Shown here: one piece after another, positions 14,533 to 21,877 of the stretch | Layout of the letters: every line of letters starts with the position of its first letter | Numbering within the stretch: position 1 is the first letter of the stretch | From: Solirubrobacterales bacterium | GTDB taxonomy: Bacteria; Actinomycetota; Thermoleophilia; Solirubrobacterales; Solirubrobacteraceae | DNA: 33,402 nt | Assembly (NCBI GenBank): GCA_019240115.1 | Contig: JAFAYV010000034.1 | Location: 1 to 33,402, forward strand | Direction: 5' to 3' | Made by a program: the position numbers and the translations under genes | Notes under the pieces: model-generated | Databases searched by the model: none | Seen by the model: only the letters and a program-made list of their open reading frames with translations | Told to the model about the DNA's origin: nothing

Positions 14533-15984
14533 ATGCGCGGAGAGCTCGCGATCGTCCTGCACACCCACATGCCCTACGTCGAAGGCGGGATGTCCTGGCC
14601 CGACGGCGGCATCGCGGGCGACACCGACCGGCTGATGTCATACCTGCGCCACCCGGGGGGCTTCGGGACCTGGCCGTTCGGCGAAGAGTGGCTGTGGGAG
14701 GCGATCGCCACCTCCTATCTGCCGCTGCTCGACGTGCTCGACGCCGCGCCGCCCGGCGCGGTGACACTGTCGGTCACCCCGGTGCTCGCCGATCAGCTCG
14801 AGCATCCGGGGGCGATCGAGCGCTGCCTGCAGTTCCTGCGCATCGTGCGCCCCGAGTCGCACCGGCGCGACGTCGCGGCCACGCGCGACCCGGCGCTGAT
14901 CGCCGAGCTGCAGCGGTCGGCCGCGGAGTACGCCGGCGCGGCGCGGCGGCTGGCCGCACGCGAGCGCGGCGGCGGGCTGCTCCGCGCGCTCGGCGTTCAC
15001 GCGGCATGGACGTCGGCGGCGAGCCACGCCGTGCTGCCGCTGCTGTGCACCGAGCGCGGCGTCGCCCTGCAGGCGTGGACCGGGATCGCGTCGCACCGGC
15101 GCCGGTTCGGGTCCTGGGCGGGCGGGTTCTGGCTGCCCGAGTGCGCGCACGCGAGCTGGCTCGATCCGCTGCTCGCCGAGGCCGGCGTGCGTGGCGGCTG
15201 CGTCGAGCTGACTGCCCGGTTCGGGCGGGGGAACCCCCGTCACCTGCGCCCGCTGCGGTCCCGGTCCGGTCCGGTCCTGTGGCCGATCGACCGGGCCACG
15301 ATCGACCTCGTGTGGGGTCGCGAGGGCTACCCCCGCCGCGGCGTCTACCGCGACTACCACCGCCACACGACGCACCGCCACCGCGCCTGGGCGATCGACG
15401 GACGGCCCTACGACCACGGCGCGGCGCTCGCCCAGGCCGAACGGGACGCCGCGGACTTCGTGGCCCGGGTCCGCGAGCGGGTCGCCGGCGGCGGGGTGTG
15501 CGTGTGCGCGCTCGACACCGAGCTGCTCGGCCACTGGTGGTACGAGGGCGTCGCCTGGCTGGCCGGGGTGCTGCGTGAAGCGCAGCGCCAGAGCCTGCCA
15601 CTGACGACGCTCGACGACGCGGCCCATCGTCACGCGCCCGGTCCCGCCCCGGCGAGAGTCGAGGTGCAGACGACCAGCTGGGGCGAGGGGGAAGACCTCC
15701 GCACCTGGAGCGGTCCCGACGTCGCCGAGCTCGCCTGGCCGCTGCGCACCGCCGAGCTCGAACTCGCCGCGCGCCGCGAGGCCCCCGGTCCGCGCGCGCT
15801 CCGCGAGCTGCTCGGGCTCCAGGCCTCGGACTGGGCGTTCCTGGCGCATCGCCGGCTCGCCGGCGACTACCCGCGCGAGCGGATCCGCGGCCATCTCGCG
15901 GCGCTGCACGCGGCGCTGCAGGCGCCCGATCGCGTCGATCCGCGGCTGCGCGGGCTCGCCCCCGACCTCGCGGGCTGGGGGTGA
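14533..15984 (+). CDS. GH57-family 1,4-alpha-glucan branching enzyme-like protein
   Basis: A 483-residue glycoside hydrolase family 57 protein. It would transfer alpha-1,4-glucan segments to make alpha-1,6 branches in the cytosol. The first metal/sugar-site motif is LHTHMPYVEGG at the N-terminus. FWLPECAHA (residues 199-205 and on) carries the likely nucleophile Glu203. LDTELLGHWWYEG carries the likely acid/base Asp328, and TSWGEGEDLRTW is a further active-site strand. The C-terminal helical domain (LLGLQASDWAFLAHR) is typical of the branching-enzyme subgroup. It matches my recollection of M. tuberculosis Rv3031 in motifs, order and length (about 500). The Rv3032-type glycosyltransferase that normally follows is absent here. 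Confidence 0.92.
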   Translation: MRGELAIVLHTHMPYVEGGMSWPDGGIAGDTDRLMSYLRHPGGFGTWPFGEEWLWEAIATSYLPLLDVLDAAPPGAVTLSVTPVLADQLEHPGAIERCLQFLRIVRPESHRRDVAATRDPALIAELQRSAAEYAGAARRLAARERGGGLLRALGVHAAWTSAASHAVLPLLCTERGVALQAWTGIASHRRRFGSWAGGFWLPECAHASWLDPLLAEAGVRGGCVELTARFGRGNPRHLRPLRSRSGPVLWPIDRATIDLVWGREGYPRRGVYRDYHRHTTHRHRAWAIDGRPYDHGAALAQAERDAADFVARVRERVAGGGVCVCALDTELLGHWWYEGVAWLAGVLREAQRQSLPLTTLDDAAHRHAPGPAPARVEVQTTSWGEGEDLRTWSGPDVAELAWPLRTAELELAARREAPGPRALRELLGLQASDWAFLAHRRLAGDYPRERIRGHLAALHAALQAPDRVDPRLRGLAPDLAGWG

Positions 15985-16042
15985 GCGTCGCTTGACCGCC
16001 GGAGGATGCTCGGGCGCCCCGAGCCCGACAACCGGCTGCCCC

Positions 16043-16163
16043 CGGCTCAGCTCAGCGGGACGTCGTCGGGGCCTGCCGCGTCCGGCTCAGCCCAGCGGGA
16101 CGTCGTCGGGGCCTGCCGCGTCCGGCTCAGCCCCAGCGGAACGTCCTCGGGGCGTGGCGCATC
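16043..16163. repeat. 40-bp tandem repeats that duplicate the 3' end of the acyltransferase gene
   Basis: Copies at 16043-16082 and 16083-16122 are almost identical (one difference). The third, 16123-16163, has five substitutions and one extra base and is the actual coding end of the acyltransferase gene, including its stop codon. The two outer copies therefore look like non-coding tandem duplications of a gene terminus. They fill most of the 142-nt gap between the GH57 and acyltransferase genes; the remainder shows nothing. Confidence 0.85.
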
Positions 16164-16825
16164 CGGATCAGCTTCGCCGGGCTGCCCGCGACGACCGCAT
16201 TGGACGGCACGTCGACGGTGACGACCGAGTTGGTGCCGACGACCGCGTTGTCGCCGACCGTCACCCCGCGCAGGATGCACGCCCCGTAGCCCATCCACAC
16301 GTTGTGACCGATGCTGACGTCGCGCTTGTAGATCCCCTGCTCGCGGATCGGGCGCTCGACCTCGACCATCCCGTGGTCGAAGTCGAGCATCATCGCGCGG
16401 TCGGCGATGATGCACTCGCGGCCGACCGACACGTGCTGGTAGACCGAGATCGTGCACTCCTGGCCGAACACGGTCTTGGCGCCGATCGACAGCTCGCCTT
16501 CGTGGACGCGGAGCTTGGTGCCGTGGCCGATCCAGCACCAGCGGCCGAGGCGGACCCGCGCGTGGCGGCCGATCTCGAACGTGACGCCGGGGCCGACGAA
16601 GCAGGGGCCGTCGGTGATCAGCCGCCCGCGCCAGCGCAGCTTCAGCCAGCACCAGCGGATCGCCAGCATCAGATAGCCGCGGCTGAGCATGTGGTTGGCG
16701 ACGACGAAGCGCAGGAAGGCGAGCGGTCCGCCCCGCAGCGGCGCCGGCGCGCCGCGGACCACGGGAGCCGCAGGGGTGCCGTCGACGACCAGCGGCGGTT
16801 CGGTCCCGGGTCCGGCCGCAGACAC
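16127..16825 (-). CDS. Left-handed beta-helix (hexapeptide) acyltransferase, Rv3034c-like
   Basis: A 232-residue acyltransferase of the LbH/maltose O-acetyltransferase fold, which forms trimers and moves acetyl or other acyl groups from CoA to sugars. From about residue 75 the hexapeptide repeats are obvious: CFVGPGVTFEIGRHARVRLG, then WIGHGTKL, FGQECTISV, VSVGRECIIADRAMM, VSIGHNVWMGYGACILRGVT, VGDNAVVGTNSVVTVDVPSN. DFDHG holds a likely catalytic His. It resembles Rv3034c of the mycobacterial methylglucose lipopolysaccharide locus as I recall it. The GTG start at 16825 is supported by TACGAT 8 nt upstream; a longer frame from 16885 is only Gly/Ser-rich. It converges with the GH57 gene and diverges from the MeaB gene. 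Confidence 0.9.
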   Translation of the reverse strand: MSAAGPGTEPPLVVDGTPAAPVVRGAPAPLRGGPLAFLRFVVANHMLSRGYLMLAIRWCWLKLRWRGRLITDGPCFVGPGVTFEIGRHARVRLGRWCWIGHGTKLRVHEGELSIGAKTVFGQECTISVYQHVSVGRECIIADRAMMLDFDHGMVEVERPIREQGIYKRDVSIGHNVWMGYGACILRGVTVGDNAVVGTNSVVTVDVPSNAVVAGSPAKLIRMRHAPRTFRWG

Positions 16826-16833
16826 GACCCGAG

Positions 16834-16839
16834 ATCGTA
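16834..16839 (-). promoter_or_regulatory. -10 box TACGAT for the acyltransferase gene (leaderless)
   Basis: On the minus strand TACGAT ends 8 nt before the GTG at 16825. It favours that start over upstream in-frame codons. Confidence 0.5.
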
Positions 16840-16883
16840 GGGAACCGGACCCACCTCGGGCGGACGAGCCCGGGCCTGGCATC

Positions 16884-17846
16884 ATGGCGCAGATGAGTCG
16901 CGACGACCGGCCGCTCGCCCGACGCCTGCTCGACGGCGATCGCCGGGCGCTCGCGCGCGCGATCTCGCTCGTCGAGAGTGACGATCCCGAGGGCTGGGAG
17001 CTCGTGCGCGAGATCTATCCCCACACCGGCGGGGCCGCCGTCGTCGGCGTCACCGGGGCTCCGGGGGTCGGCAAGTCGACGCTGCTCTCCGAGCTGGTCA
17101 AGCTCGAGCGCTCGCGTGAGCGGTCGATCGCCGTCCTGTCGATCGATCCCTCCTCGCCGTTCACCAAGGGCGCGCTGCTCGGGGATCGCATCCGCCTCAC
17201 CGACCACTTCCTCGACCCCGGCGTGTTCATCCGCTCGATGGCCAGCCGTGGCGCGCTCGGCGGGCTGAGCGAGGCCGCGCTGCAGGCGGCGCTGCTCATG
17301 GACGCCTCGGGCCGCGATCTCGTGCTGCTCGAGACGGTCGGCGTCGGTCAGGCCGAGGTCGACGTCATCGACCACGCCGACACGGTCGTCCTCGTGCTCA
17401 TGCCGGGCTCCGGGGACTCGGTCCAGGCGCTGAAGGCGGGGGTGATGGAGATCCCCGACATCATCGTCGTCAACAAGGCCGAGCATCCCCTGACCGACAC
17501 CATGGTCCGCGAGATCAAGGCCGTGCTGGCGCTCGGGCCCGACCGCGATTGGAAGGTGCCGATCCTGCGCACCGAGGCCGTCCGCGGCGAGGGCGTGGAG
17601 GAGCTTGCCGACAAGCTCTCCGAGCACCGCGCCTTCATCGAGGCCGAGGGCACGCTGTCGGAGCGCCGGCGACGCAACCTGCTCTCGGAGGTGCTCGCGA
17701 TCGCCACCTTCCGCATGCGCCGCGAGCTCGAGGAGGCGCTGAGCGAGAGCGAGGAGGTCCAGGAGCTGCTCGACCGCGTTGTCGCCCGCGAGCTCGACCC
17801 CGCGTCGGCGGCGACGACGATCCTCGAGCGCGAGGTGAAGTCCTGA
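16884..17846 (+). CDS. meaB: MeaB/ArgK-type GTPase chaperone of methylmalonyl-CoA mutase
   Basis: A 320-residue SIMIBI-class G protein that gates loading and protection of adenosylcobalamin in methylmalonyl-CoA mutase. The family marks are GDRRALARAISLVES near the N-terminus, the P-loop GVTGAPGVGKSTLLSEL, VLSIDPSSPFTKGALLGDRIR, FIRSMASRGALGGLSEAA, LLETVGVGQAEVDV (Walker B/switch II) and the NKAE guanine-specificity motif. A C-terminal dimerisation arm follows. An ATG at 16893 is an equally good start and fits a TGGCAT box at 16877-16882. The small B12-binding mutase subunit is encoded 3.6 kb downstream; the large mutase subunit is not in the window. Confidence 0.95.
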   Translation: MAQMSRDDRPLARRLLDGDRRALARAISLVESDDPEGWELVREIYPHTGGAAVVGVTGAPGVGKSTLLSELVKLERSRERSIAVLSIDPSSPFTKGALLGDRIRLTDHFLDPGVFIRSMASRGALGGLSEAALQAALLMDASGRDLVLLETVGVGQAEVDVIDHADTVVLVLMPGSGDSVQALKAGVMEIPDIIVVNKAEHPLTDTMVREIKAVLALGPDRDWKVPILRTEAVRGEGVEELADKLSEHRAFIEAEGTLSERRRRNLLSEVLAIATFRMRRELEEALSESEEVQELLDRVVARELDPASAATTILEREVKS

Positions 17847-17852
17847 TGGCCG

Positions 17853-17898
17853 CGAGCTAGACCGACCCGGCGGGCCGAGCTAGACCGAGCCGGCGAGG
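17853..17898. repeat. 23-bp tandem duplication at the 3' end of the aminopeptidase gene
   Basis: Units at 17853-17875 and 17876-17898 match at 20 of 23 positions. The second contains the stop codon and last codons of the aminopeptidase gene; the first is a non-coding copy that again contains an in-phase-looking TAG. Confidence 0.7.
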
Positions 17899-19325
17899 GC
17901 CAGCTCGACGAGCAGCCGCACCCCGAAGCCGGTCGCGCCCTTGTCGAGATAGGGGGCGCGTCCGCCGAGCCCGCCGTCGCCGACGCCGGCGATGTCGAGG
18001 TGCGCCCAGGGCACGTCGCCGGCGAAGTGGTGCAGCAGCTCCGCCGCGGTCACCGCGAGCGCCTCGCGCGGCATCGGGCGGTTGGTCAGCTGGGCGTCGC
18101 GGCCCTTGGTCATCTCGGCGTAGGCCGGATGCAGCGGCAGGCGCCAGAGCAGCTCGCCGGTCCGCCGGCCGCAGTCGATCGCCCGCTCGGCGAGCGCGTC
18201 GTCGTTGGCCATGAGCCCGGCGTGCACGCGGCCGAGAGCGGAGATGACCCCGCCGGTCAGCGTCGCGATGTCGACGATCGACGCGCACCCGAGCTGCTGC
18301 GCGTAGGTGATGCAGTCGGCGAGGACGAGACGACCCTCGGCGTCGGTGTTGTCGATCTCGATCGTCGTCCCGTCGAGCGCGGTGACGATGTCCCCGGGCC
18401 GCACCGAGCGGTCGCTCGGGAGGTTCTCGGTCGCCCCGACGAGGCCCAGGACGCGGACGGGCGCCGCGAGCGCGGCGAGCGCCGCCAGCGCCTCGATGAC
18501 CGCGGCGCCGCCGGCCATGTCGAACTTCATCCCGACCTGAGAGGCCGCCGCCTTCAGTGACAGGCCGCCGCTGTCGAAGGTCACCGCCTTGCCGACGAGC
18601 GCCAGCCGTGAGCCGTCGTGCAGCGCGCCCGGCCCGGCGTAGTCGAGCACGATCAGCCGGGCCGGCTCGGCCGAGCCGCGCGCGACCGCGGCGAAGGCCC
18701 CCATGCCCGCGGCGTTGATCTGCTCCTCGTCAAGCACGGTCACGGTCAGCGACGAGCTGTCGGCGGCCGCCGCGCGCGCGTAGTCGGCAAGCGCGGTCGG
18801 GGTGAGATCGTTCGGCGGGCGGTTGCCGAGGTCGCGGGCGCGGTTCTGGGCGTGCGCGAGGGTCGCGGCGCGCGCGACGGCCACCCCGACGTCCTGCGGC
18901 CCGCTGATCGTCAGCGCGCTGAGCGGCGGCTCGCCATCGCCCGACCGAAACCGGGTGAAGCGATAGGCGCCGAGCACGGTGCCGCCGACGATCCCGTCGA
19001 CGGTCTCCGCGCCGGCGCCGTCGGGCAGCGCCCAGCACAGCCGCCGCGCGCCCGTCTCCGCGGCGCGCCGGCCGACGAGCGCGGCGGCGATCCGCGCGCG
19101 CTCGCCGTCGAAGTCCGCTCGCGCGCCGAGGCCGACGACGATCGTCCGCCGACCGTCGACATGCGTTCCGGCGAGATGACGGAAGCTGCCCCTGGCCTCG
19201 CCCGAGCGCACGAGCGCGGTCAGCTCGGGCAGGACCCCCTCCGTGTCGTCGCCCTCGAACAGCCCGATCGCCACCGCCTCGGCGTCGGCGGCGAACGGAG
19301 GCTCGGTGGTCGCGGCGACGTCCAC
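17880..19325 (-). CDS. pepA: Leucyl aminopeptidase, peptidase family M17
   Basis: A 481-residue cytosolic di-zinc exopeptidase (usually a hexamer) that removes N-terminal Leu and other residues from peptides. The catalytic C-terminal domain shows ALVGKAVTFDSGGLSLK with the metal ligands Lys and Asp, MKFDMAGGAAVIEA, NTDAEGRLVLAD (residues 326-337, the family signature with metal-binding Asp/Glu and catalytic Arg), and the C-terminal GATGFGVRLL. The loop usually written VGKG has Ala for the second Gly. The N-terminal domain (to about residue 150) is the variable non-catalytic part. I place the start at the GTG at 19325 because TAGTGT lies 8 nt upstream; GTG at 19337 is the alternative. A frame extending to 19769 is antisense to thiolase and is not believed. 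Confidence 0.93.
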   Translation of the reverse strand: MDVAATTEPPFAADAEAVAIGLFEGDDTEGVLPELTALVRSGEARGSFRHLAGTHVDGRRTIVVGLGARADFDGERARIAAALVGRRAAETGARRLCWALPDGAGAETVDGIVGGTVLGAYRFTRFRSGDGEPPLSALTISGPQDVGVAVARAATLAHAQNRARDLGNRPPNDLTPTALADYARAAAADSSSLTVTVLDEEQINAAGMGAFAAVARGSAEPARLIVLDYAGPGALHDGSRLALVGKAVTFDSGGLSLKAAASQVGMKFDMAGGAAVIEALAALAALAAPVRVLGLVGATENLPSDRSVRPGDIVTALDGTTIEIDNTDAEGRLVLADCITYAQQLGCASIVDIATLTGGVISALGRVHAGLMANDDALAERAIDCGRRTGELLWRLPLHPAYAEMTKGRDAQLTNRPMPREALAVTAAELLHHFAGDVPWAHLDIAGVGDGGLGGRAPYLDKGATGFGVRLLVELALAGSV

Positions 19326-19333
19326 GGCGGTGG

Positions 19334-19339
19334 ACACTA
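19334..19339 (-). promoter_or_regulatory. -10 box TAGTGT for pepA (leaderless)
   Basis: On the minus strand TAGTGT ends 8 nt before the GTG at 19325, the spacing seen at other genes in the window. It would lie inside the coding sequence if the GTG at 19337 were used. Confidence 0.45.
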
Positions 19340-19348
19340 ATGACCGCG

Positions 19349-19354
19349 TAGGAT
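19349..19354 (+). promoter_or_regulatory. -10 box TAGGAT for the thiolase gene
   Basis: TAGGAT lies 38 nt before the thiolase ATG, leaving a leader of about 30 nt with a purine-rich ribosome-binding site (GAGGAGAGAGAG). This gene is therefore leadered, unlike its divergent neighbour. Confidence 0.5.
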
Positions 19355-19392
19355 GAGCCTTACCTGCCAATGACTCGAGGAGAGAGAGCCCG

Positions 19393-20577
19393 ATGCCCAA
19401 GACCGTGATCCTGTCCGCCGCGCGCACCCCGATCGGCAAGCTGGGCGGCGGCCTGTCGTCACTGGAGGCGACCGACCTCGGCGGCAAGGTCATCGAGGCG
19501 GCGCTCGAGCGCGCCGAGGTCGCTCCCGACGAGGTCCAGCACGTCGTGATGGGCGAGGTGCTGCAGGCGGGGGTGGGCATGATCCCGTCGCGCCAGGCCC
19601 AGATCAAGGGGGGCATCCCGAAGAACGTGTCCTCGGAGACCATCAACAAGGTGTGCGCCTCGGGCATCCGCGCCGCGGGCGTGATCGACGCCGCGATCCG
19701 CGCCGGTGACCTCGACGTCGCCGTCGGCGGCGGCATGGAGTCGATGTCCCAGGCGCCGTACATGCTCAAGCAGGCGCGGTTCGGCTATCGCATGGGCGAC
19801 GGCAAGGCGCTCGACGCAATGGTCTCCGACGGCTTGACGAACCCCTTCAGCGGCAAGCAGATGGCCCAGGAGGCGACCGAGGTCGCCGACGAGTTCGAGA
19901 TGACGCGCGCCGACATGGACCAGTGGGCGCTGCGCTCCCACGAGCGGGCGGTCAAGTCCACCGACGACGGCAAGCTGCCCGAGGAGATCGTCGCCGTCAC
20001 CGTCGAGGGCCGCAAGGGCGACACGGTGGTCGAGGTCGACGAGGCGCCGCGGCGCGACGCGAGCCTCGACTCGCTGGCCAAGCTTCCGCCGCTGTACGGC
20101 GAGAACGGCTCGCACACCCCCGGCAACTCGCCCGGGGTCAACGACGGCGCCGGCGCGCTCGTGTTCGCCTCCGACAAGTGGGCCAAGGCCAACGGGAAGA
20201 CCCCGCTGGCGACGATCGTCGCCCAGGCGGCGGTCGCCGACGACTTCGCCTACCTGGCGCGCACGCCCGGCAACGCCGCATTCAAGGCGCTCGAGAAGGC
20301 GGGCCTGCAGGTCTCGGACATCGACCTGTGGGAGATCAACGAGGCGTTCGCGTCGGTGACGCTCAACTCGATGCGGATGCTCGAGGTCGACGAGAACCGG
20401 GTCAACGTCAACGGGGGCGCGGTGGCGCTCGGACATCCGATCGGCGCCTCCGGCGCCCGGATCCTCGGCTCGCTCGTGCTCGAGCTGCGCCGACGCGGCG
20501 GAGGCCTGGGCTGCGCGGCGATCTGCTCGGGCGGCGGCCAGGGCGATGCCGTGATCGTCGAGGTACATGGCGGGTAG
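19393..20577 (+). CDS. Acetyl-CoA C-acyltransferase (thiolase)
   Basis: A 394-residue thiolase, catalysing reversible CoA-dependent cleavage of 3-ketoacyl-CoA in beta-oxidation or condensation of two acetyl-CoA. All three active-site signatures are present: NKVCASGIRAAG with the acyl-accepting Cys near residue 88, the block WEINEAFASV / NVNGGAVALGHPIGASGAR with the catalytic His, and CSGGGQGDA with the second catalytic Cys near the end. N-terminal VILSAARTPIGKLGGGLSS is typical. Length fits the biosynthetic/degradative tetrameric class, and sequence alone does not separate acetoacetyl-CoA from long-chain specificity. The start codon has a good ribosome-binding site. Its last 11 bp overlap the HAD gene, so the two are co-translated. 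Confidence 0.95.
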   Translation: MPKTVILSAARTPIGKLGGGLSSLEATDLGGKVIEAALERAEVAPDEVQHVVMGEVLQAGVGMIPSRQAQIKGGIPKNVSSETINKVCASGIRAAGVIDAAIRAGDLDVAVGGGMESMSQAPYMLKQARFGYRMGDGKALDAMVSDGLTNPFSGKQMAQEATEVADEFEMTRADMDQWALRSHERAVKSTDDGKLPEEIVAVTVEGRKGDTVVEVDEAPRRDASLDSLAKLPPLYGENGSHTPGNSPGVNDGAGALVFASDKWAKANGKTPLATIVAQAAVADDFAYLARTPGNAAFKALEKAGLQVSDIDLWEINEAFASVTLNSMRMLEVDENRVNVNGGAVALGHPIGASGARILGSLVLELRRRGGGLGCAAICSGGGQGDAVIVEVHGG

Positions 20578-21415
20578 CCGACCCGCGGGCCCGTCGCCGG
20601 GAGGCGGGCCCGCTCCGGTCGCAGCTGCGTTCTTCGACCTCGACAAGACGCTCATGCAGGGCTCGTCGGCCTTCCAGGTCGCGCGAGCCGCGTACCGGGC
20701 CGGGCTGCTCAGCCGTCGTCAGCTGCTCGACGACGCGCTCGCCGACCTGCGCTTTCGCGTCCGCGGCGCGACCGACGCCGACTCGCTCGCGCTGCGCGAG
20801 CGGGTCGCCGGCTCGCTCGCCGGAGTGCGCCAGGTGGAGCTCGAACGACTCAGCGTCGACGTGCTCGCCGGGATCCTGCCGCGGGTGTACCCGGAGATGC
20901 TGGCGCTCGGCTACGCCCATCAGGACGCCGGGCGCCGCGTCTACATCGTCACCGCCGCCGCTCAGCCGCTCGCCGCCACGCTCGCGCGGGTGATGGGCTT
21001 CGACGGAGCGATCGGATCCGACCTCTCCGAGGTCATCGACGGGGTCTTCACCGGGCGCGCCACCGGCGTGTTCGTCTACCGCAGCGGCAAAGCGGGGGCG
21101 ATCGAGGCGCTCGCGGCGCGCGAGGGCGTCGACCTGGCCGCGTCCTACGCCTACTCGGACTCCGAATCGGACCTGCCGATGCTCTGGCTCGTCGGGCATC
21201 CGGTGGCGGTCAACCCCGACGGCGCGCTCGCGCGCACCGCGCGCGAGCAGGGGTGGGAGATCGTGCGCCTCGACCGGCTCGGGCGCCGCCTGAAGGCGAC
21301 CGCCGCGATGGCCGGCGCGGCGGCCGCCGGTGGGATGGCCTCGGCGGCGCTGGTCCGCCGTCGCCGCCCGGGGCTCTCCGCGGCCTGGCGCTGGCGACTC
21401 GCCGGGATGCCGTAG
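20567..21415 (+). CDS. HAD-superfamily subclass IB phosphatase
   Basis: A 282-residue hydrolase. Motif I is FFDLDKTLMQGSS, with the nucleophilic Asp and DxD(K)T pattern; motif II falls in VYIVTAAAQPLAATLA; motif IV is YSDSESDLPML. This is the SerB/CicA-like IB group, which dephosphorylates phosphoserine, lysophospholipids or related small molecules; the substrate cannot be told. The C-terminus has an Ala/Gly-rich hydrophobic stretch (AAMAGAAAAGGMASAALV) followed by a basic tail (RRRRPG), suggesting peripheral or single-pass membrane attachment. The ATG at 20567 lies inside the thiolase gene with GAGGT 5-6 nt upstream, so translation is coupled. Not obviously linked to beta-oxidation. Confidence 0.88.
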   Translation: MAGSRPAGPSPGGGPAPVAAAFFDLDKTLMQGSSAFQVARAAYRAGLLSRRQLLDDALADLRFRVRGATDADSLALRERVAGSLAGVRQVELERLSVDVLAGILPRVYPEMLALGYAHQDAGRRVYIVTAAAQPLAATLARVMGFDGAIGSDLSEVIDGVFTGRATGVFVYRSGKAGAIEALAAREGVDLAASYAYSDSESDLPMLWLVGHPVAVNPDGALARTAREQGWEIVRLDRLGRRLKATAAMAGAAAAGGMASAALVRRRRPGLSAAWRWRLAGMP

Positions 21416-21436
21416 CCGCGCCGGCCCACGGGGAGT

Positions 21437-21442
21437 TAGACT
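21437..21442 (+). promoter_or_regulatory. -10 box TAGACT of the B12-subunit gene, inside an inverted repeat
   Basis: TAGACT ends 9 nt before the GTG at 21452, predicting a leaderless transcript. It is embedded in the inverted repeat GGGAGT-tag-ACTCCC (21431-21445), which could be an operator. Confidence 0.5.
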
Positions 21443-21451
21443 CCCGGCGCC

Positions 21452-21859
21452 GTGTCCCCGTCGTCCGAGAAGAAGATCCGCGTCGTCGTCGCCAAGCCCG
21501 GCCTCGACGGGCATGACCGCGGAGCGAAGATCATCGCCCGCGCGCTGCGCGACGCCGGCATGGAGGTGATCTACACGGGGTTGCACCAGACGCCCGAGCA
21601 GATCGTCGAGACCGTCATCCAGGAGGACGCCGACGCCGTCGGGCTCTCGATCCTCTCGGGCGCGCACATGACGCTGGTGCCGCGGATCATGGAGCTCATG
21701 TCCGAGCAGGGGCTCGACGATGTCGTCGTCACCGTCGGCGGCACGATCCCCGATGACGACGTGAGCGAGCTGAAGAACCTCGGGGTGGCCGAGGTGTTCA
21801 CCCCCGGGGCCCCGGCCCAGAAGGCGATCGACTTCATCCGCGGCGCGGTCCGCGCGTGA
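21452..21859 (+). CDS. Methylmalonyl-CoA mutase cobalamin-binding subunit (small, C-terminal-domain protein)
   Basis: A 135-residue protein that is just the B12-binding Rossmann domain of methylmalonyl-CoA (or isobutyryl-CoA) mutase. [17 protein letters not shown] contains the DxHxxG signature, with His21 as the lower cobalt ligand. [14 protein letters not shown] and [11 protein letters not shown] are the other two B12-contact loops. In this split architecture it must pair with a separate catalytic large subunit, which is not in the window. The enzyme isomerises methylmalonyl-CoA and succinyl-CoA during propionate and odd-chain degradation. GTG start supported by a -10 box 9 nt upstream. The mutase GTPase gene meaB is 3.6 kb upstream, with thiolase between. 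Confidence 0.93.
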   Translation: MSPSSEKKIRVVVAKPGLDGHDRGAKIIARALRDAGMEVIYTGLHQTPEQIVETVIQEDADAVGLSILSGAHMTLVPRIMELMSEQGLDDVVVTVGGTIPDDDVSELKNLGVAEVFTPGAPAQKAIDFIRGAVRA

Positions 21860-21877
21860 GCGTCGGGCGCTGGGAGC

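Noticed and set aside
16826-16885. Upstream start of the acyltransferase at 16885
   Set aside because: The added 20 residues are Gly/Ser/Arg filler, would cross the -10 box at 16834-16839 and would run up to the divergent meaB start.
19326-19769. N-terminal extension of the aminopeptidase to 19769
   Set aside because: It would be antisense to the thiolase gene, has no family resemblance, and a -10 box supports a start at 19325.
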